From NCBI GenBank assembly GCA_034520365.1, contig JAXHNP010000002.1, positions 248,001 to 312,000 of the forward strand: a stretch of 64,000 bases of DNA, in the 5' to 3' direction. Source of the stretch: Desulfobacterales bacterium. GTDB taxonomy: Bacteria; Desulfobacterota; Desulfobacteria; Desulfobacterales; Desulfosalsimonadaceae. The position numbers and the translations under genes are program-made. This document shows, in pieces, positions 16,674-25,699 of the stretch; the first letter of the stretch is position 1; every line of letters begins with the position of its first letter. Under the pieces are notes generated by a model that saw only the letters and a program-made list of their open reading frames with translations, was not told the origin of the DNA and did not search any database.

Positions 16674-17525
16674 CTACTTAGAGGGCACGACAAACCCATA
16701 ATCCGTAAAGATCTTTCGGGCCGTTTCGGTTCTGATAAATTTAAGAAACTTTCCGGCATTCTCCGGATTTCGTCCCTGCCGCAGCGGGGCAATAAAATAA
16801 TTGATCGCCTCGCTTTGATCCAGGGCTTCGGCTACCGGGATGCCTTGCACTTCCAGTCCGTCATTTTCAGCTGCCACGATTTCCGTATGCCAGACCGGCC
16901 CCACATCCGCCGTTCCCTGAACAAGCCGTTGGAGGGTCTCCCGGTGATGCACTGTGGTCAACAGGGTGGTACCGTTTACCTGTTTTTCCTGGAGAATTTT
17001 TTCCACAAAGGTCTGCCCGCCGGCTTGTTCGTACATGGCGATAATATAGTCGGCAATATTTTCATAATCCGGATTCGGCTGAGATATGACCACATCTTCA
17101 CGGCCCAGATCCAAAACCGAGTGAATGGATTTAGGATTGCCCTGTCTAACCATCAGGGCCAGTTTGTTGTGCAGATAGGTGAAATAGGTTTCCGGATCAA
17201 GCAACTCCTTGGCCGCCAGGGTCTGCATGGCCTGTTCGGAGACCGAAGAGTAGACATCTGCCTGTATCCGGTAGGTGCGGCCATTGTATGCCATTCCCCC
17301 GGCCAGTATCTGCCTGAGTTCCAGTCCGGGGGGCAGGGTTTCGTAAAAAATGGTTTTTATTTCAGGATGATCTTCCTGAAAAGCATCAATCAGCTCCGGC
17401 ATGAGCATGAATTGATTGCCGGCCATGAATACAATCAAATCCGCGCTATCGGCATGTTCCAGATTATGCAGGTCATCGCCCCGTTCCGTGGGGATAACCG
17501 GATATTCATTCATTCTGAATGTCAT
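16674..17525 (-). CDS. Solute-binding-like protein (ModA/SBP_bac_11 type) without a clear export signal
   Basis: The sequence follows the type II periplasmic-binding fold: a first strand LIVFMAGNQFMLMPELIDAF, a hinge region, and a closing segment PENAGKFLKFIRTETARKIF typical of molybdate/tungstate-type binders. I see no cleavable signal peptide from the ATG at 17525 (GAGAG just upstream). The alternative TTG at 17579 adds a short hydrophobic segment but lacks a ribosome-binding site. No permease or ATPase gene is adjacent. It may be a cytoplasmic sensor or a binding protein with an atypical leader. The ligand is not assignable; tungstate would fit a genome with AOR enzymes but is speculative. 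Confidence 0.75.
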   Translation of the reverse strand: MTFRMNEYPVIPTERGDDLHNLEHADSADLIVFMAGNQFMLMPELIDAFQEDHPEIKTIFYETLPPGLELRQILAGGMAYNGRTYRIQADVYSSVSEQAMQTLAAKELLDPETYFTYLHNKLALMVRQGNPKSIHSVLDLGREDVVISQPNPDYENIADYIIAMYEQAGGQTFVEKILQEKQVNGTTLLTTVHHRETLQRLVQGTADVGPVWHTEIVAAENDGLEVQGIPVAEALDQSEAINYFIAPLRQGRNPENAGKFLKFIRTETARKIFTDYGFVVPSK

Positions 17526-17593
17526 GTACTCTCGGATAAACTGTAATATAAAAATGCCAAAGAATAGGCCTGTTTTCAATTCTAATAACCGGT

Positions 17594-19423
17594 TCAGGAT
17601 TGGTACATGGCCTCGATAATATCTGAGAAGGCCGCATATACATACTTTCGCTTGACCTTCATGGTGGGGGTGACTTCGCCGTCTTCTTCAAAGAGTTTTT
17701 TGGGCAGGATGGTGAACTTGCGGATATTTTCCACCCGGGCCAGGGATCGGTTGACTTTGTCGACTTCTTGCCGGATCAAGTCATTTATCCGGCTGTGCCG
17801 GGTCAGGTCGCGGTAGGTGGAAAACTGGATTTTGTTGTCCTGGGCGAATTTCACCACATTGTCCTCATCGATCATGATCAGGGCGGTCAGATACTTTCGC
17901 CGGTCGCCGATAATGACCGCGTCGTTGATATAGACACTGGCTTTCAGCATGTTTTCGATGTACTGGGGGGAAATGTTTTTGCCGCCGGCTGTAATAATAA
18001 TATCCTTTTTTCGATCCGTGATCTTTAAATACCCGTGCTCGTCAAGCGTGCCCACATCACCGGAGAGGAGCCACCCCTCCACAAGCGTCTCCCGGGTAGC
18101 GTCTTCATTTTTATAATAGCCGGCAAATACGCCAGGGGATCTGACCATAATCTCCCCGTCCTCCGCGATTTTTAGCGCCGTGCCGGGTACCGGCGTGCCG
18201 ACGGTGCCGAACCGGGTTTTGCCGATCTGAGAGGTACAGGTAACGCCCGTGCCTTCGGTCTGACCGTAGCCTTCGATCAGGTCCAGCCCGATGGACTGAT
18301 AGAAATGCAGCACGTCCGGCGAAATGGGGGCGGCCCCGGAATAGGCGACCCGGATACGTTCAAAGCCCAGGCGCTCTTTGAGTTTACGAAAGATCGCCAA
18401 ATGGGCGATCCAAAACAAAAAGGCGATGGAATAGGGCACCTCTTTCAGGGCCATGATAAGATTCGCCCGCTTTTTTCCGATTTTCATGGCCAGATCGAAA
18501 ACCCGGCGCTTGAACCAGGTGGCCTCTGCCATCCGGATCTGGATGGAGGAATAGTATTTTTCCCATATCCGGGGGACGGCATAGCCCACGGTAGGGGAAA
18601 CCTCGCTCATATTCTCCATGATGGTGTCCGGCTTTTCCACAAAATTGACCACATAGGCGTGCCGGATATGGGCGAAGACGGAAAAAAGGCGTTCAAAGAT
18701 ATGGCACAGGGGAAGAAAGGATAAGACCTCGTCGCCTTTCTGCATGGGGTTTTGGGCTTCAATGGCTTCGGCCATCCAGGTGACATTCCGATGGGTGAGT
18801 ATGGCGCCCTTGGGCGGACCGGTGGTGCCCGAGGTATAGATCAAAACGGAAAGATCCTGGGGCCCGAGATCCCGGCTTCGCCTTTCAACGGCATCTGTTG
18901 GCTGTTTGCGGCCATGAGCAAGCAGATCATCATAGGTCATAACCATAGGGTCCCGGAATTCGCGCAACCCCTTGGTGTCCCACACAATGATTTTTTTCAG
19001 AAGCGGCGCCTCTTTCCGGAAGTGGAGCCATTTGTCCAGCTGCTCTTCATTTTCCGCAAACAAAAAGATCGAGTCTGAATGGGTGACTACATATTCCACC
19101 TCAGGCCAGGCATTGGTGGTGTATATGCCCACTGAGACGCCGCCGGCCATTTGCACGCCCATATCGATCATGACCCATTCAGGGCAGTTGTCCCCGATAA
19201 TTGAGACGCATTCGCCTTTTCCAAGCCCCATGGCGATTAAGGCGGCCCCGAGATCCTGTGCGGTTTGAAAGTATTCCTGCCACGTAATGTCGTGCCAGAG
19301 CCCGTATTGCTTATAGCGCATGGCGACCCGGTCCCTGTTTTCAGCCGCTGTCCGGCCGAAAACATGCGGCGTGGTGGTCGGCGCTTCATTGTTTTCTGCT
19401 TGCGGGGTTTCTGTATAATCCAT
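17594..19423 (-). CDS. Long-chain acyl-CoA synthetase (AMP-forming)
   Basis: This 609-residue ligase activates carboxylic acids to CoA thioesters through an acyl-adenylate. Motifs in order: the P-loop YTSGTTGPPKGAILTH near 190, GYGQTEGTGVTC near 360, and SGDVGTLDEHGYLKITDRKK near 450 with the hinge Asp and GGKNISPQYIEN. The ATG at 19423 avoids an overlap with livF and starts the recognised domain; its ribosome-binding site is weak. It is the last gene of the Liv-type transporter operon, which suggests that the imported ligand is an acid that is then activated to its CoA ester. Confidence 0.93.
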   Translation of the reverse strand: MDYTETPQAENNEAPTTTPHVFGRTAAENRDRVAMRYKQYGLWHDITWQEYFQTAQDLGAALIAMGLGKGECVSIIGDNCPEWVMIDMGVQMAGGVSVGIYTTNAWPEVEYVVTHSDSIFLFAENEEQLDKWLHFRKEAPLLKKIIVWDTKGLREFRDPMVMTYDDLLAHGRKQPTDAVERRSRDLGPQDLSVLIYTSGTTGPPKGAILTHRNVTWMAEAIEAQNPMQKGDEVLSFLPLCHIFERLFSVFAHIRHAYVVNFVEKPDTIMENMSEVSPTVGYAVPRIWEKYYSSIQIRMAEATWFKRRVFDLAMKIGKKRANLIMALKEVPYSIAFLFWIAHLAIFRKLKERLGFERIRVAYSGAAPISPDVLHFYQSIGLDLIEGYGQTEGTGVTCTSQIGKTRFGTVGTPVPGTALKIAEDGEIMVRSPGVFAGYYKNEDATRETLVEGWLLSGDVGTLDEHGYLKITDRKKDIIITAGGKNISPQYIENMLKASVYINDAVIIGDRRKYLTALIMIDEDNVVKFAQDNKIQFSTYRDLTRHSRINDLIRQEVDKVNRSLARVENIRKFTILPKKLFEEDGEVTPTMKVKRKYVYAAFSDIIEAMYQS

Positions 19424-19427
19424 ATGG

Positions 19428-20204
19428 CTATCGCCACACCTTTTTTCGTTTCCAGCGCTGGTAGCCCTTGGCCGATGCTTCTGAGCGGAGCCCCATGTAA
19501 AATTCACGGACATTTTCATCCTGCATCAGCTCAGCTGATTTACCCTTTAGAACAAAGCGCCCGTTTTCTAAGATCAGGGCGTTATCCGAGATCTCAAGCG
19601 CCTTTTTGGCGTTCTGCTCCACCAGGAGGATCGTGACCCCCTCCCGGTTAATGCGTTTGATGATTTCAAATATTTCCTGGACAAGGATCGGAGAAAGCCC
19701 AAGGGAGGGTTCATCCAGAAAAAGCAGTTTGGGGTGGCTCATCAATGCGCGGCCGATGGCCAGCATCTGCTGTTCGCCACCGGAGAGGGTGCCGGCCCAT
19801 TGATGCGTCCGCTCGGCAAGAATTGGAAAGTAGGAAAACACCCGGTCCATATCCGAGACAATCCCCTGCCGGTCGCGCCGGGTGTAGGCCCCCATCCAAA
19901 GGTTTTCCCGGACGGACAATTCCTCAAAGACTTCGCGGCCTTCGGGAACGAAGGAAATGCCCATCCGGACAATTTTTTCCGTGTCCATACCGTCGATCCG
20001 CCTGCCCATAAATTCTATGGTCCCCTTGTCGGGCTGATCTTCGATAAGGCCCATGGCGGTTTTCAGGATGGTGCTTTTGCCGGCGCCGTTGTTGCCCAGT
20101 ATCGCGGTTATGCTCCCCTCGGAAACGGAGAGGGAAGCGCCGCGGATGGCGTAAATCAGGTCGTAGTAGGTCTCAATGTTTTTGATTTCAAGCAGGGCGC
20201 TCAC
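19428..20204 (-). CDS. livF: Branched-chain-type ABC transporter ATPase LivF
   Basis: This is the smaller ATPase of a LIV-type importer, 258 residues. Walker A is GNNGAGKST (near 40), the signature is LSGGEQQMLAIGRAL and Walker B is LLFLDEPSLGL, followed by the H-loop region. The GTG at 20204 is chosen because AGGGGAA precedes it and because longer in-frame starts would run through livG. It overlaps the end of livG by 17 bases, showing translational coupling. Confidence 0.93.
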   Translation of the reverse strand: MSALLEIKNIETYYDLIYAIRGASLSVSEGSITAILGNNGAGKSTILKTAMGLIEDQPDKGTIEFMGRRIDGMDTEKIVRMGISFVPEGREVFEELSVRENLWMGAYTRRDRQGIVSDMDRVFSYFPILAERTHQWAGTLSGGEQQMLAIGRALMSHPKLLFLDEPSLGLSPILVQEIFEIIKRINREGVTILLVEQNAKKALEISDNALILENGRFVLKGKSAELMQDENVREFYMGLRSEASAKGYQRWKRKKVWR

Positions 20205-21006
20205 TGGCTGCTTCCCCTGAATTTGTCGGATTGCCCGTATCTTCCCCCAAATAGGCCTTAAGCACCTCCGGATGCTTTCGGACAATATCGGGCGTGCCTT
20301 CGGTTATGGGTTTGCCGAAGTTTAAGACCAGGATGCGCTCAGAGATGTCCATGACCATGGCCATGTCATGCTCGATTAACATGACCGTGATGCCGAGTTC
20401 ATCCTGGATGTCCTTGATCCAGAAAATCATATCCTGTTTTTCCTCGGCATTCATGCCCGCACACGGCTCATCCAAAAGCAGAAGCGCCGGTTCAGCGGCA
20501 AGCGCCCGGCCGAGCTCGATCTTTTTTTGAATGCCATAGGCAAGGCCCCCGACCAGTTTATTCCGAACGGCCTGAAGCTCCAGCAAATCGATAATCTCTT
20601 CGACTTTCCGCCGGTTGGTGATTTCCTCCCGGCCCACAAGGGAGCGGCGGCCCCACATGAGGCCGCCGCGCAGAAGTCCGCCTTTCAAAAACAGGTGACG
20701 CCCCATCATAATGTTTTCCATGGTGTTCATATTGGAAAACAGTTCGATATTCTGAAACGTCCGGGCAATTCCGGCTTTGGTAACCTTGTCCGGTTTTTTG
20801 CCCCGCAGGTTACGGTCCTTGAAGACGATCCGGCCGGATGCCGGCGGGTAGATGCCGTGGATACAGTTAAACAGCGTGGTCTTGCCCGCCCCGTTGGGGC
20901 CGATGATGGCATATATCTCCCCCTGCCGGACCTTGAAACTGATATTATCCAGGGCCTTTAATCCGCCAAAAGCGATGGACAGGCCGTCGATCTCGAAAAA
21001 TGCCAT
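20188..21006 (-). CDS. livG: Branched-chain-type ABC transporter ATPase LivG
   Basis: This is the larger ATPase of the importer, 272 residues. Walker A GPNGAGKTTLFN lies near residue 37. The signature appears in the LivG-style form GLAYGIQKKIELGRAL instead of LSGGQ, and Walker B is LLLLDEPCAGM. The C-terminal extension typical of LivG (FGKPITEGTPDIVRKHPEVL) is present. It begins seven bases after the binding-protein gene and overlaps livF. Confidence 0.94.
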   Translation of the reverse strand: MAFFEIDGLSIAFGGLKALDNISFKVRQGEIYAIIGPNGAGKTTLFNCIHGIYPPASGRIVFKDRNLRGKKPDKVTKAGIARTFQNIELFSNMNTMENIMMGRHLFLKGGLLRGGLMWGRRSLVGREEITNRRKVEEIIDLLELQAVRNKLVGGLAYGIQKKIELGRALAAEPALLLLDEPCAGMNAEEKQDMIFWIKDIQDELGITVMLIEHDMAMVMDISERILVLNFGKPITEGTPDIVRKHPEVLKAYLGEDTGNPTNSGEAASERPA

Positions 21007-21012
21007 TAACAG

Positions 21013-22257
21013 TTACTCATTTTTAGGAATATATTCGGTTTCCTTCCAATCCGTCAGAATTTTGGATTGGCCGTCCGCCATGCATTCCTGCAAATAGACT
21101 TCCTGCTGGCCCAGGCGGCAGAGCGGATCTTCCGGATCAAAGGGCTTGTAGCTGATATTGCCCATAATGCCCCTGAAGTTTTTTAGCCCCTCCAGCTCCT
21201 TTACGAGTTTTTCGCGGGTCAGATCCCGGCCGCACCGGCGAAGGGCCTCGACCAAAGGTTCCGCCAGACCGAAGCCGGCACAGAAGGTATAGCCCCACCG
21301 TTCATCTTCGGCGGCAAATTTGGCATAGGCCTCTTCCTTGTATTTTTTCATCAAGTCGAGTTTTGGCTCTATTATACCCTGTACCTCGCCGATATTGCCT
21401 TCGACCTTGCCCATTCCGAAGCTTGCGGAAATCACCCCTTCGTATAACCCCTTGGTAATAGACATCATAAGGGGAAAATCGCCGCAAGTCGTGGTGCTCA
21501 GCCATTGGGGGTTGAACTGCATGGCTTTGCCCGTGCCGATCAGCCGGGCCACGGCCCCGGGGGTGACAAAAAGGAGAACCGCATCCGCATCTGATTTTTT
21601 AAGTTTCATGATGTGGGGTTTCATATCCGTATCCGTTACCGCTACAGGGGTCGTCTCGACCAGTTCCATCCCATTTTTTTCAAGCGTAAACCGGGCGCCT
21701 TCAAGCCCCTGTTTGCCGTAGTCATCGTTTTGATAGGCAATGGCAATCTTTTTCTTGCCGAGTTCATTTACCGCATAGTCGGTAAGCACCTGGGCATCGC
21801 CCAGATACAAAGGATAGACGTTGAAGAGATATTTCTGCGGCGGCTCCACCCAGTGCCGGGAACCGGTTGACGGACCGATCCATGGAATCTTTCGCTCCAT
21901 GAGGTAGTCCTTAACCGCAAGACCGGGCGCGGTGCCGACGCCCGAGACCCAGGCAAACATGCCGATCTGCTCCTGCAGCTGCTTAACACCGGCCTTGGTC
22001 TTTGCCGGGTTGTAGGCATCATCAAAAAAATGATGCACGAGTTTGCGGCCGTGGATACCGCCGTTTGCGTTGATCATCTTGAAATAGGCATCGGTCCCCC
22101 TTGCCACAGCGCCCCACGGGGCCGCGGGCCCGGTCTGCGGCCCCCACTGGCCGATATGGATTTCCGTATCCGTCACACCCTCCTCGCAAATGCCGTTGCC
22201 GGTCGTGGCAGCCACAATAGTCATAACCAGAAATATGATCCAAATGCTTTGTTTCAT
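21013..22257 (-). CDS. livK: Liv-type periplasmic substrate-binding protein
   Basis: This 414-residue protein has a cleavable Sec signal (residues 1 to about 24, ending near ATTGNGICEE) and a two-lobed type I binding fold, with family motifs DTEIHIGQWGPQTGPAAPWG and KIAIAYQNDDYGKQG. The ATG at 22257 has the ribosome-binding site AGAGGGGGG. It is longer than LivJ/LivK of enteric bacteria and resembles the aromatic or dicarboxylic acid binders common in Desulfobacterota. The ligand is unknown, but the neighbouring acyl-CoA ligase points to an organic acid. Confidence 0.92.
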   Translation of the reverse strand: MKQSIWIIFLVMTIVAATTGNGICEEGVTDTEIHIGQWGPQTGPAAPWGAVARGTDAYFKMINANGGIHGRKLVHHFFDDAYNPAKTKAGVKQLQEQIGMFAWVSGVGTAPGLAVKDYLMERKIPWIGPSTGSRHWVEPPQKYLFNVYPLYLGDAQVLTDYAVNELGKKKIAIAYQNDDYGKQGLEGARFTLEKNGMELVETTPVAVTDTDMKPHIMKLKKSDADAVLLFVTPGAVARLIGTGKAMQFNPQWLSTTTCGDFPLMMSITKGLYEGVISASFGMGKVEGNIGEVQGIIEPKLDLMKKYKEEAYAKFAAEDERWGYTFCAGFGLAEPLVEALRRCGRDLTREKLVKELEGLKNFRGIMGNISYKPFDPEDPLCRLGQQEVYLQECMADGQSKILTDWKETEYIPKNE

Positions 22258-22297
22258 GGTCCCCCCTCTATTTTGTTTTGTTTGTTGACAAATTGCC

Positions 22298-23173
22298 TTA
22301 CACCTTTTTAACATAGTGCCTGGCAAACAGGCCGCTCGGTTTGATACACAACACAATGACAATGACCACAAAAGCCACCACTGATTTGAATTCAATGGAT
22401 ACATAACCGCCGAACAGTTGTTCAATAATGCCGACGATGTAGGCGCCGAAGACAGCCCCGGGAAGGGATGTCATACCGCCCACCACGGCCCCGGCAAACC
22501 CTTTGAGCAGCGGATCCCACATCATGTAAGGCTCCATTATCGTCGGCGCGATCAAAAGGCCCGCCACCGTGCCCACCATGGCGGAAATCCCCCAGGTGAT
22601 CATTTTGACGCGGTTGGTTCGGATGCCCATGAGCCGCGCGGCGGTCTCATTCTGCTGGGTGGCCTTCATGGCAATGCCGAGTTTTGAAAACCGGAAAAAG
22701 ACAAACAGGGCAATCATCAAAAACAGCGCCACCAAAAGGGTTATCAGGTCCAGCAGACTGATGTATACATTCCCGATCAGGACGCTGGCATAAGAGGAAA
22801 TAGGAAAGGGCATGGTCCGCTGGTCCGCGCCGAACTTCCAGGAGACGAGTCCCAGAAGGATCATCTCCAGCCCGATCGTGATGATGATCAATCCCAGAAC
22901 ATTCGGTTCCTTCGCGCGGCGCAGGACGAAAAATTCAAGGCAGCATCCGAGTATCAGGGCGAAAATCAGTGCCCCGAGAAATGCGGCATAAACCGGAAGG
23001 TCGTAAGAATGGATGATCATGTAGGCAATAAAAACCGGCAGCAGGGCCATTTCTCCCTGGCCAAAGTTGGGCACTTCAGATGCCTTGTAGATCAGGACCA
23101 TGCCAAGGCCCATGAGCGCATAGGAGCTGCCCACCGCAATGCCGCTTACGATCATCTGAAGGAGATCAATCAT
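22298..23173 (-). CDS. livH: Branched-chain-type ABC transporter permease LivH
   Basis: This 291-residue inner-membrane permease has about eight membrane helices. The N-terminal block MIVSGIAVGSSYALMGLGMV and the C-terminal block AVVGGMTSLPGAVFGAYIVG are hallmarks of LivH. The EAA-like cytoplasmic loop that contacts the ATPase is around KATQQNETAARLMGI. It pairs with LivM, which is encoded 33 bases upstream in the operon. Confidence 0.93.
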   Translation of the reverse strand: MIDLLQMIVSGIAVGSSYALMGLGMVLIYKASEVPNFGQGEMALLPVFIAYMIIHSYDLPVYAAFLGALIFALILGCCLEFFVLRRAKEPNVLGLIIITIGLEMILLGLVSWKFGADQRTMPFPISSYASVLIGNVYISLLDLITLLVALFLMIALFVFFRFSKLGIAMKATQQNETAARLMGIRTNRVKMITWGISAMVGTVAGLLIAPTIMEPYMMWDPLLKGFAGAVVGGMTSLPGAVFGAYIVGIIEQLFGGYVSIEFKSVVAFVVIVIVLCIKPSGLFARHYVKKV

Positions 23174-23206
23174 TTAATTTACTCACTTATTTACAATCAA
23201 TTCGCT

Positions 23207-24256
23207 TTAAAATGGCCAGGTCTTCCAATACTTCTTAGTTCGAATCCAAATCCCGTATAATCCGAGGGGCTCAAAAAGTATGATAAATACCAGGATCAAA
23301 CCGAAGATGATAAACTGGATATTGGAGACCCCGGTCAGAGAAAAATAACTCTTGGAAAGCTCCTGCAGCCATTGCCCGATATAGGGGATGCTCAGGATGT
23401 TACGCAGTTCAAGATCCAGCCAGCTTAAAAGAATCGCCCCCGCAATCGGGCCCATCATTGACCCCAGTCCCCCCACCACGGTCATGGTCAGAAACATGAT
23501 GGACATAAACAGATTGAAGAGCTCCGGCTCGATAAACCGGAGTACAAAGGCGTAAAGGCCTCCGGCAACCCCGGCATAAAATGCACTCACCGCAAAGGCC
23601 ATGGTTTTATAGAGAAGAATGTTTACGCCTATGGTTTCAGCCGCGATATCCGCATCCCGAATGGCCACAAATGCCCTTCCCACCTTTGTCTTTGTGAGAT
23701 TTCGGGCAAACAGCAGCAAAAGCAGGGTTATCGGGATAACCAAATAATAGAACCCCCGGTCCGTATCAATGGGCTGGCCCAGCACAATCAGATCCGGCGC
23801 ATGAAGGCCTTGACGGCCGCCTAGCAGATTGATTTTGCCGATAACCTGGGTGATGGTCAGGCCGAAACCCAGGGTGGCAATCGCCAGATAGGGCCCTTCA
23901 AGTCGGAGCGCCGGAAGACCCAGCAGAAACCCCAGAAAAGCCGCAATCAAGGCGGCTATTAACAGGGCGGCCAGAAAGGGCAGGTGGGCATGCGACATCA
24001 GGAAGATGGTGCCGTATGCGCCCACAGCAAAAAAACCCGCATGGCCTAAAGAGATCTGGCCGGTATAGCCCACCAGGAGATTTAGCCCCACCACCACGAT
24101 GATGTTAATGGCGATGTAGTTGGCCACATACACGTAGTAATTTTTAAATACAAAGGGGTAGAGCGCGAGAAATCCGATCAGTATGGCAAACCAGAAAATG
24201 ATGACCCCAGAGGAGAATAGCTCCACATCTTCATAATAGTCGCGCTTCATTTCCAT
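23207..24256 (-). CDS. livM: Branched-chain-type ABC transporter permease LivM
   Basis: This 349-residue permease has about nine membrane helices. Typical LivM blocks are GYTGQISLGHAGFFAVGAYG (near 65), RDADIAAETIGVN in the ATPase-contact loop and MTVVGGLGSMMGPIAGAI near 260. It is the first gene of the livMHKGF-ligase operon. The start is uncertain: ATG 24256, ATG 24250 or TTG 24274 are all in frame, and none has a good ribosome-binding site. Confidence 0.92.
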   Translation of the reverse strand: MEMKRDYYEDVELFSSGVIIFWFAILIGFLALYPFVFKNYYVYVANYIAINIIVVVGLNLLVGYTGQISLGHAGFFAVGAYGTIFLMSHAHLPFLAALLIAALIAAFLGFLLGLPALRLEGPYLAIATLGFGLTITQVIGKINLLGGRQGLHAPDLIVLGQPIDTDRGFYYLVIPITLLLLLFARNLTKTKVGRAFVAIRDADIAAETIGVNILLYKTMAFAVSAFYAGVAGGLYAFVLRFIEPELFNLFMSIMFLTMTVVGGLGSMMGPIAGAILLSWLDLELRNILSIPYIGQWLQELSKSYFSLTGVSNIQFIIFGLILVFIILFEPLGLYGIWIRTKKYWKTWPF

Positions 24257-24369
24257 AGGGGGCGTCCATTTCAATCAACATTCAGATAGCCGTCTTGAGC
24301 CGGCTGACATCGTGCGTAAAACAGGCAGCAAAGGGGGATTGTTCAGAGTGTTAAAAAACACTGTTTATA

Positions 24370-24398
24370 ATAGTAAATGCAATTTATAGTAAAGTCAA
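24370..24398 (-). promoter_or_regulatory. Candidate promoter of the liv operon
   Basis: On the minus strand TTGACT (24393-24398) and TACTAT (24370-24375) are 17 bases apart, inside an AT-rich patch 115-140 bases upstream of livM. The rest of the 332-base gap 24257-24588 holds one short open frame (24377-24583) that resembles nothing I know and is not called a gene. Confidence 0.45.
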
Positions 24399-24588
24399 AC
24401 AGGATGAACCATGGAACCCATATTTTTATTGATCAACCGCTTATCTTAGACGCGATGCATGGGCAAATGCCAAAAAGCCTGAAAAGCGTTTCTTGCGTGT
24501 TTGACCATCGTTTTAACCGGCGATGCACAGCCCTCCACGATTTGCTGCGCGGTTGCGCGGTTAGGAACGTCTGTCCGTCGTAAGTATT

Positions 24589-25137
24589 TTAATATTCCGG
24601 AACCGGATGCGCCCGGCCGCCGACATGGATATAGAATTGGCCGGCTTTTTCATCCAAAACATTGGAAAGCTTCATTAGTGCGCGCTCTGTGAATTTGATG
24701 GTCTCGTCACCTTCTTTTAAATAAAGGCAGTCGTTTTGGGTATATAAATGGCGGGGGTTTAGAGAAAGCTTGCGGCCGGTATTCAGGATAAGGGTGATTT
24801 CCGGCGCCGGCTCCGAGGTCTCAAAAATAAGGTCAAACACAAAAAGGGCCGTATCTCCATAGGGAAAATAGATTTTTTCATATACGCCTTCACCCTTCTG
24901 CTGATACAGGAAATAGTCGTTTTCATCTCTTGAAATGGCGGCATGAAAATGGTCGACGATTTTTTTCTTTCGAAACCGGCCGCCGGCATTCCGCCAGTAG
25001 CCCCGGCTGTCCAGCCAGAAAACGGCCTCCTCTTTAGGGATGACGATTTCTTTAATTTCCTCTGCTTCTTTGTCTTGTGAGAGGTGTCGTTCAGGCTCGG
25101 GATTCATTGGCAACACAAGGAATTGTTCAGCATCCAT
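24589..25137 (-). CDS. Conserved hypothetical protein, DUF1285-like
   Basis: This 182-residue soluble protein has no signal or membrane segment. The central pattern (VFWLDSRGYWRNAGGRFRKK, then VDHFHAAISRDENDYFL, and a C-terminal FYIHVGGRAHPVPEY) resembles DUF1285 proteins, in which a W-x-G-x-W-like start and a final HVRGG-type strand are typical. No function is established. A very strong hairpin lies between it and the upstream gene on the same strand. Confidence 0.65.
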   Translation of the reverse strand: MDAEQFLVLPMNPEPERHLSQDKEAEEIKEIVIPKEEAVFWLDSRGYWRNAGGRFRKKKIVDHFHAAISRDENDYFLYQQKGEGVYEKIYFPYGDTALFVFDLIFETSEPAPEITLILNTGRKLSLNPRHLYTQNDCLYLKEGDETIKFTERALMKLSNVLDEKAGQFYIHVGGRAHPVPEY

Positions 25138-25159
25138 CGGGAAATGTCTGACAGTTAAG

Positions 25160-25187
25160 CCGACCCCCGGTCCGGTCCGGGGGTCGG
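25160..25187. other. Strong GC-rich hairpin
   Basis: CCGACCCCCGG at 25160-25170 pairs perfectly with CCGGGGGTCGG at 25177-25187 around a six-base loop. It sits between two minus-strand genes. No T-run follows on either strand, so it may be a Rho-assisted stop, a processing site or a translational attenuator close to the 24589-25137 gene start. Confidence 0.75.
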
Positions 25188-25220
25188 TCCATCACAAAAG
25201 GAGGATCTGTTTAGGCTCGC

Positions 25221-25520
25221 CTAGAAAGTGCCCAGCGGCCGTTTAAAAGTATAAAGGAACGGTTTTTTGACCAGTTCGGTAAAGCTGTGTTCGAGGTTGC
25301 CGCCCAATGCGGAGAATGGGCTGGATATAATAAAAGTGGCCGTTCCCAATATGGTGGATGCAAGCCCCACCGGCCGGGCCGCCGCAATATCGGCGGTCAT
25401 ATATCCGGAACTGACGGCTGTCGGGTCATGAGCCTCCTGCCCAAAGGCGGTTGCGCCGCCTGCCAGGAGCATAACTGAAAAAATAACCGCCATCACCAAA
25501 ACTTTTTTGCCCTGTATCAT
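25221..25520 (-). CDS. Small exported protein of unknown function
   Basis: This 99-residue protein has a clear signal peptide (MIQGKKVLVMAVIFSVMLLAG, cleavage near ATAFG). The short mature part contains RPVGLASTILGTATFIISSP and ends KKPFLYTFKRPLGTF. The start at 25520 has an ideal AGGAGG-type ribosome-binding site. The R-P-x-G...SSPFS pattern recurs in small periplasmic proteins of Desulfobacterota, but I know of no assigned function. Confidence 0.75.
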   Translation of the reverse strand: MIQGKKVLVMAVIFSVMLLAGGATAFGQEAHDPTAVSSGYMTADIAAARPVGLASTILGTATFIISSPFSALGGNLEHSFTELVKKPFLYTFKRPLGTF

Positions 25521-25699
25521 GCCTTCCTCCTTTTTACGGTATTTGATGAAAAAATGTTTGCTGCATGCAATCAAACAGCTAATCCATGTATATTATTATT
25601 CTTTTTTTTTGCCGTATGTCAATACGCAAAATCGGTGCGCCTCTTGAATTGCCAGTCAGGGGGGGATGCCGGAAATAAAAAACCGTATAATCCTCCGGT

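Noticed and set aside
24377-24583. 68-codon open frame upstream of the liv operon
   Set aside because: The translation is rich in Cys, His and Arg without a ribosome-binding site or known pattern, and it covers the likely liv promoter.
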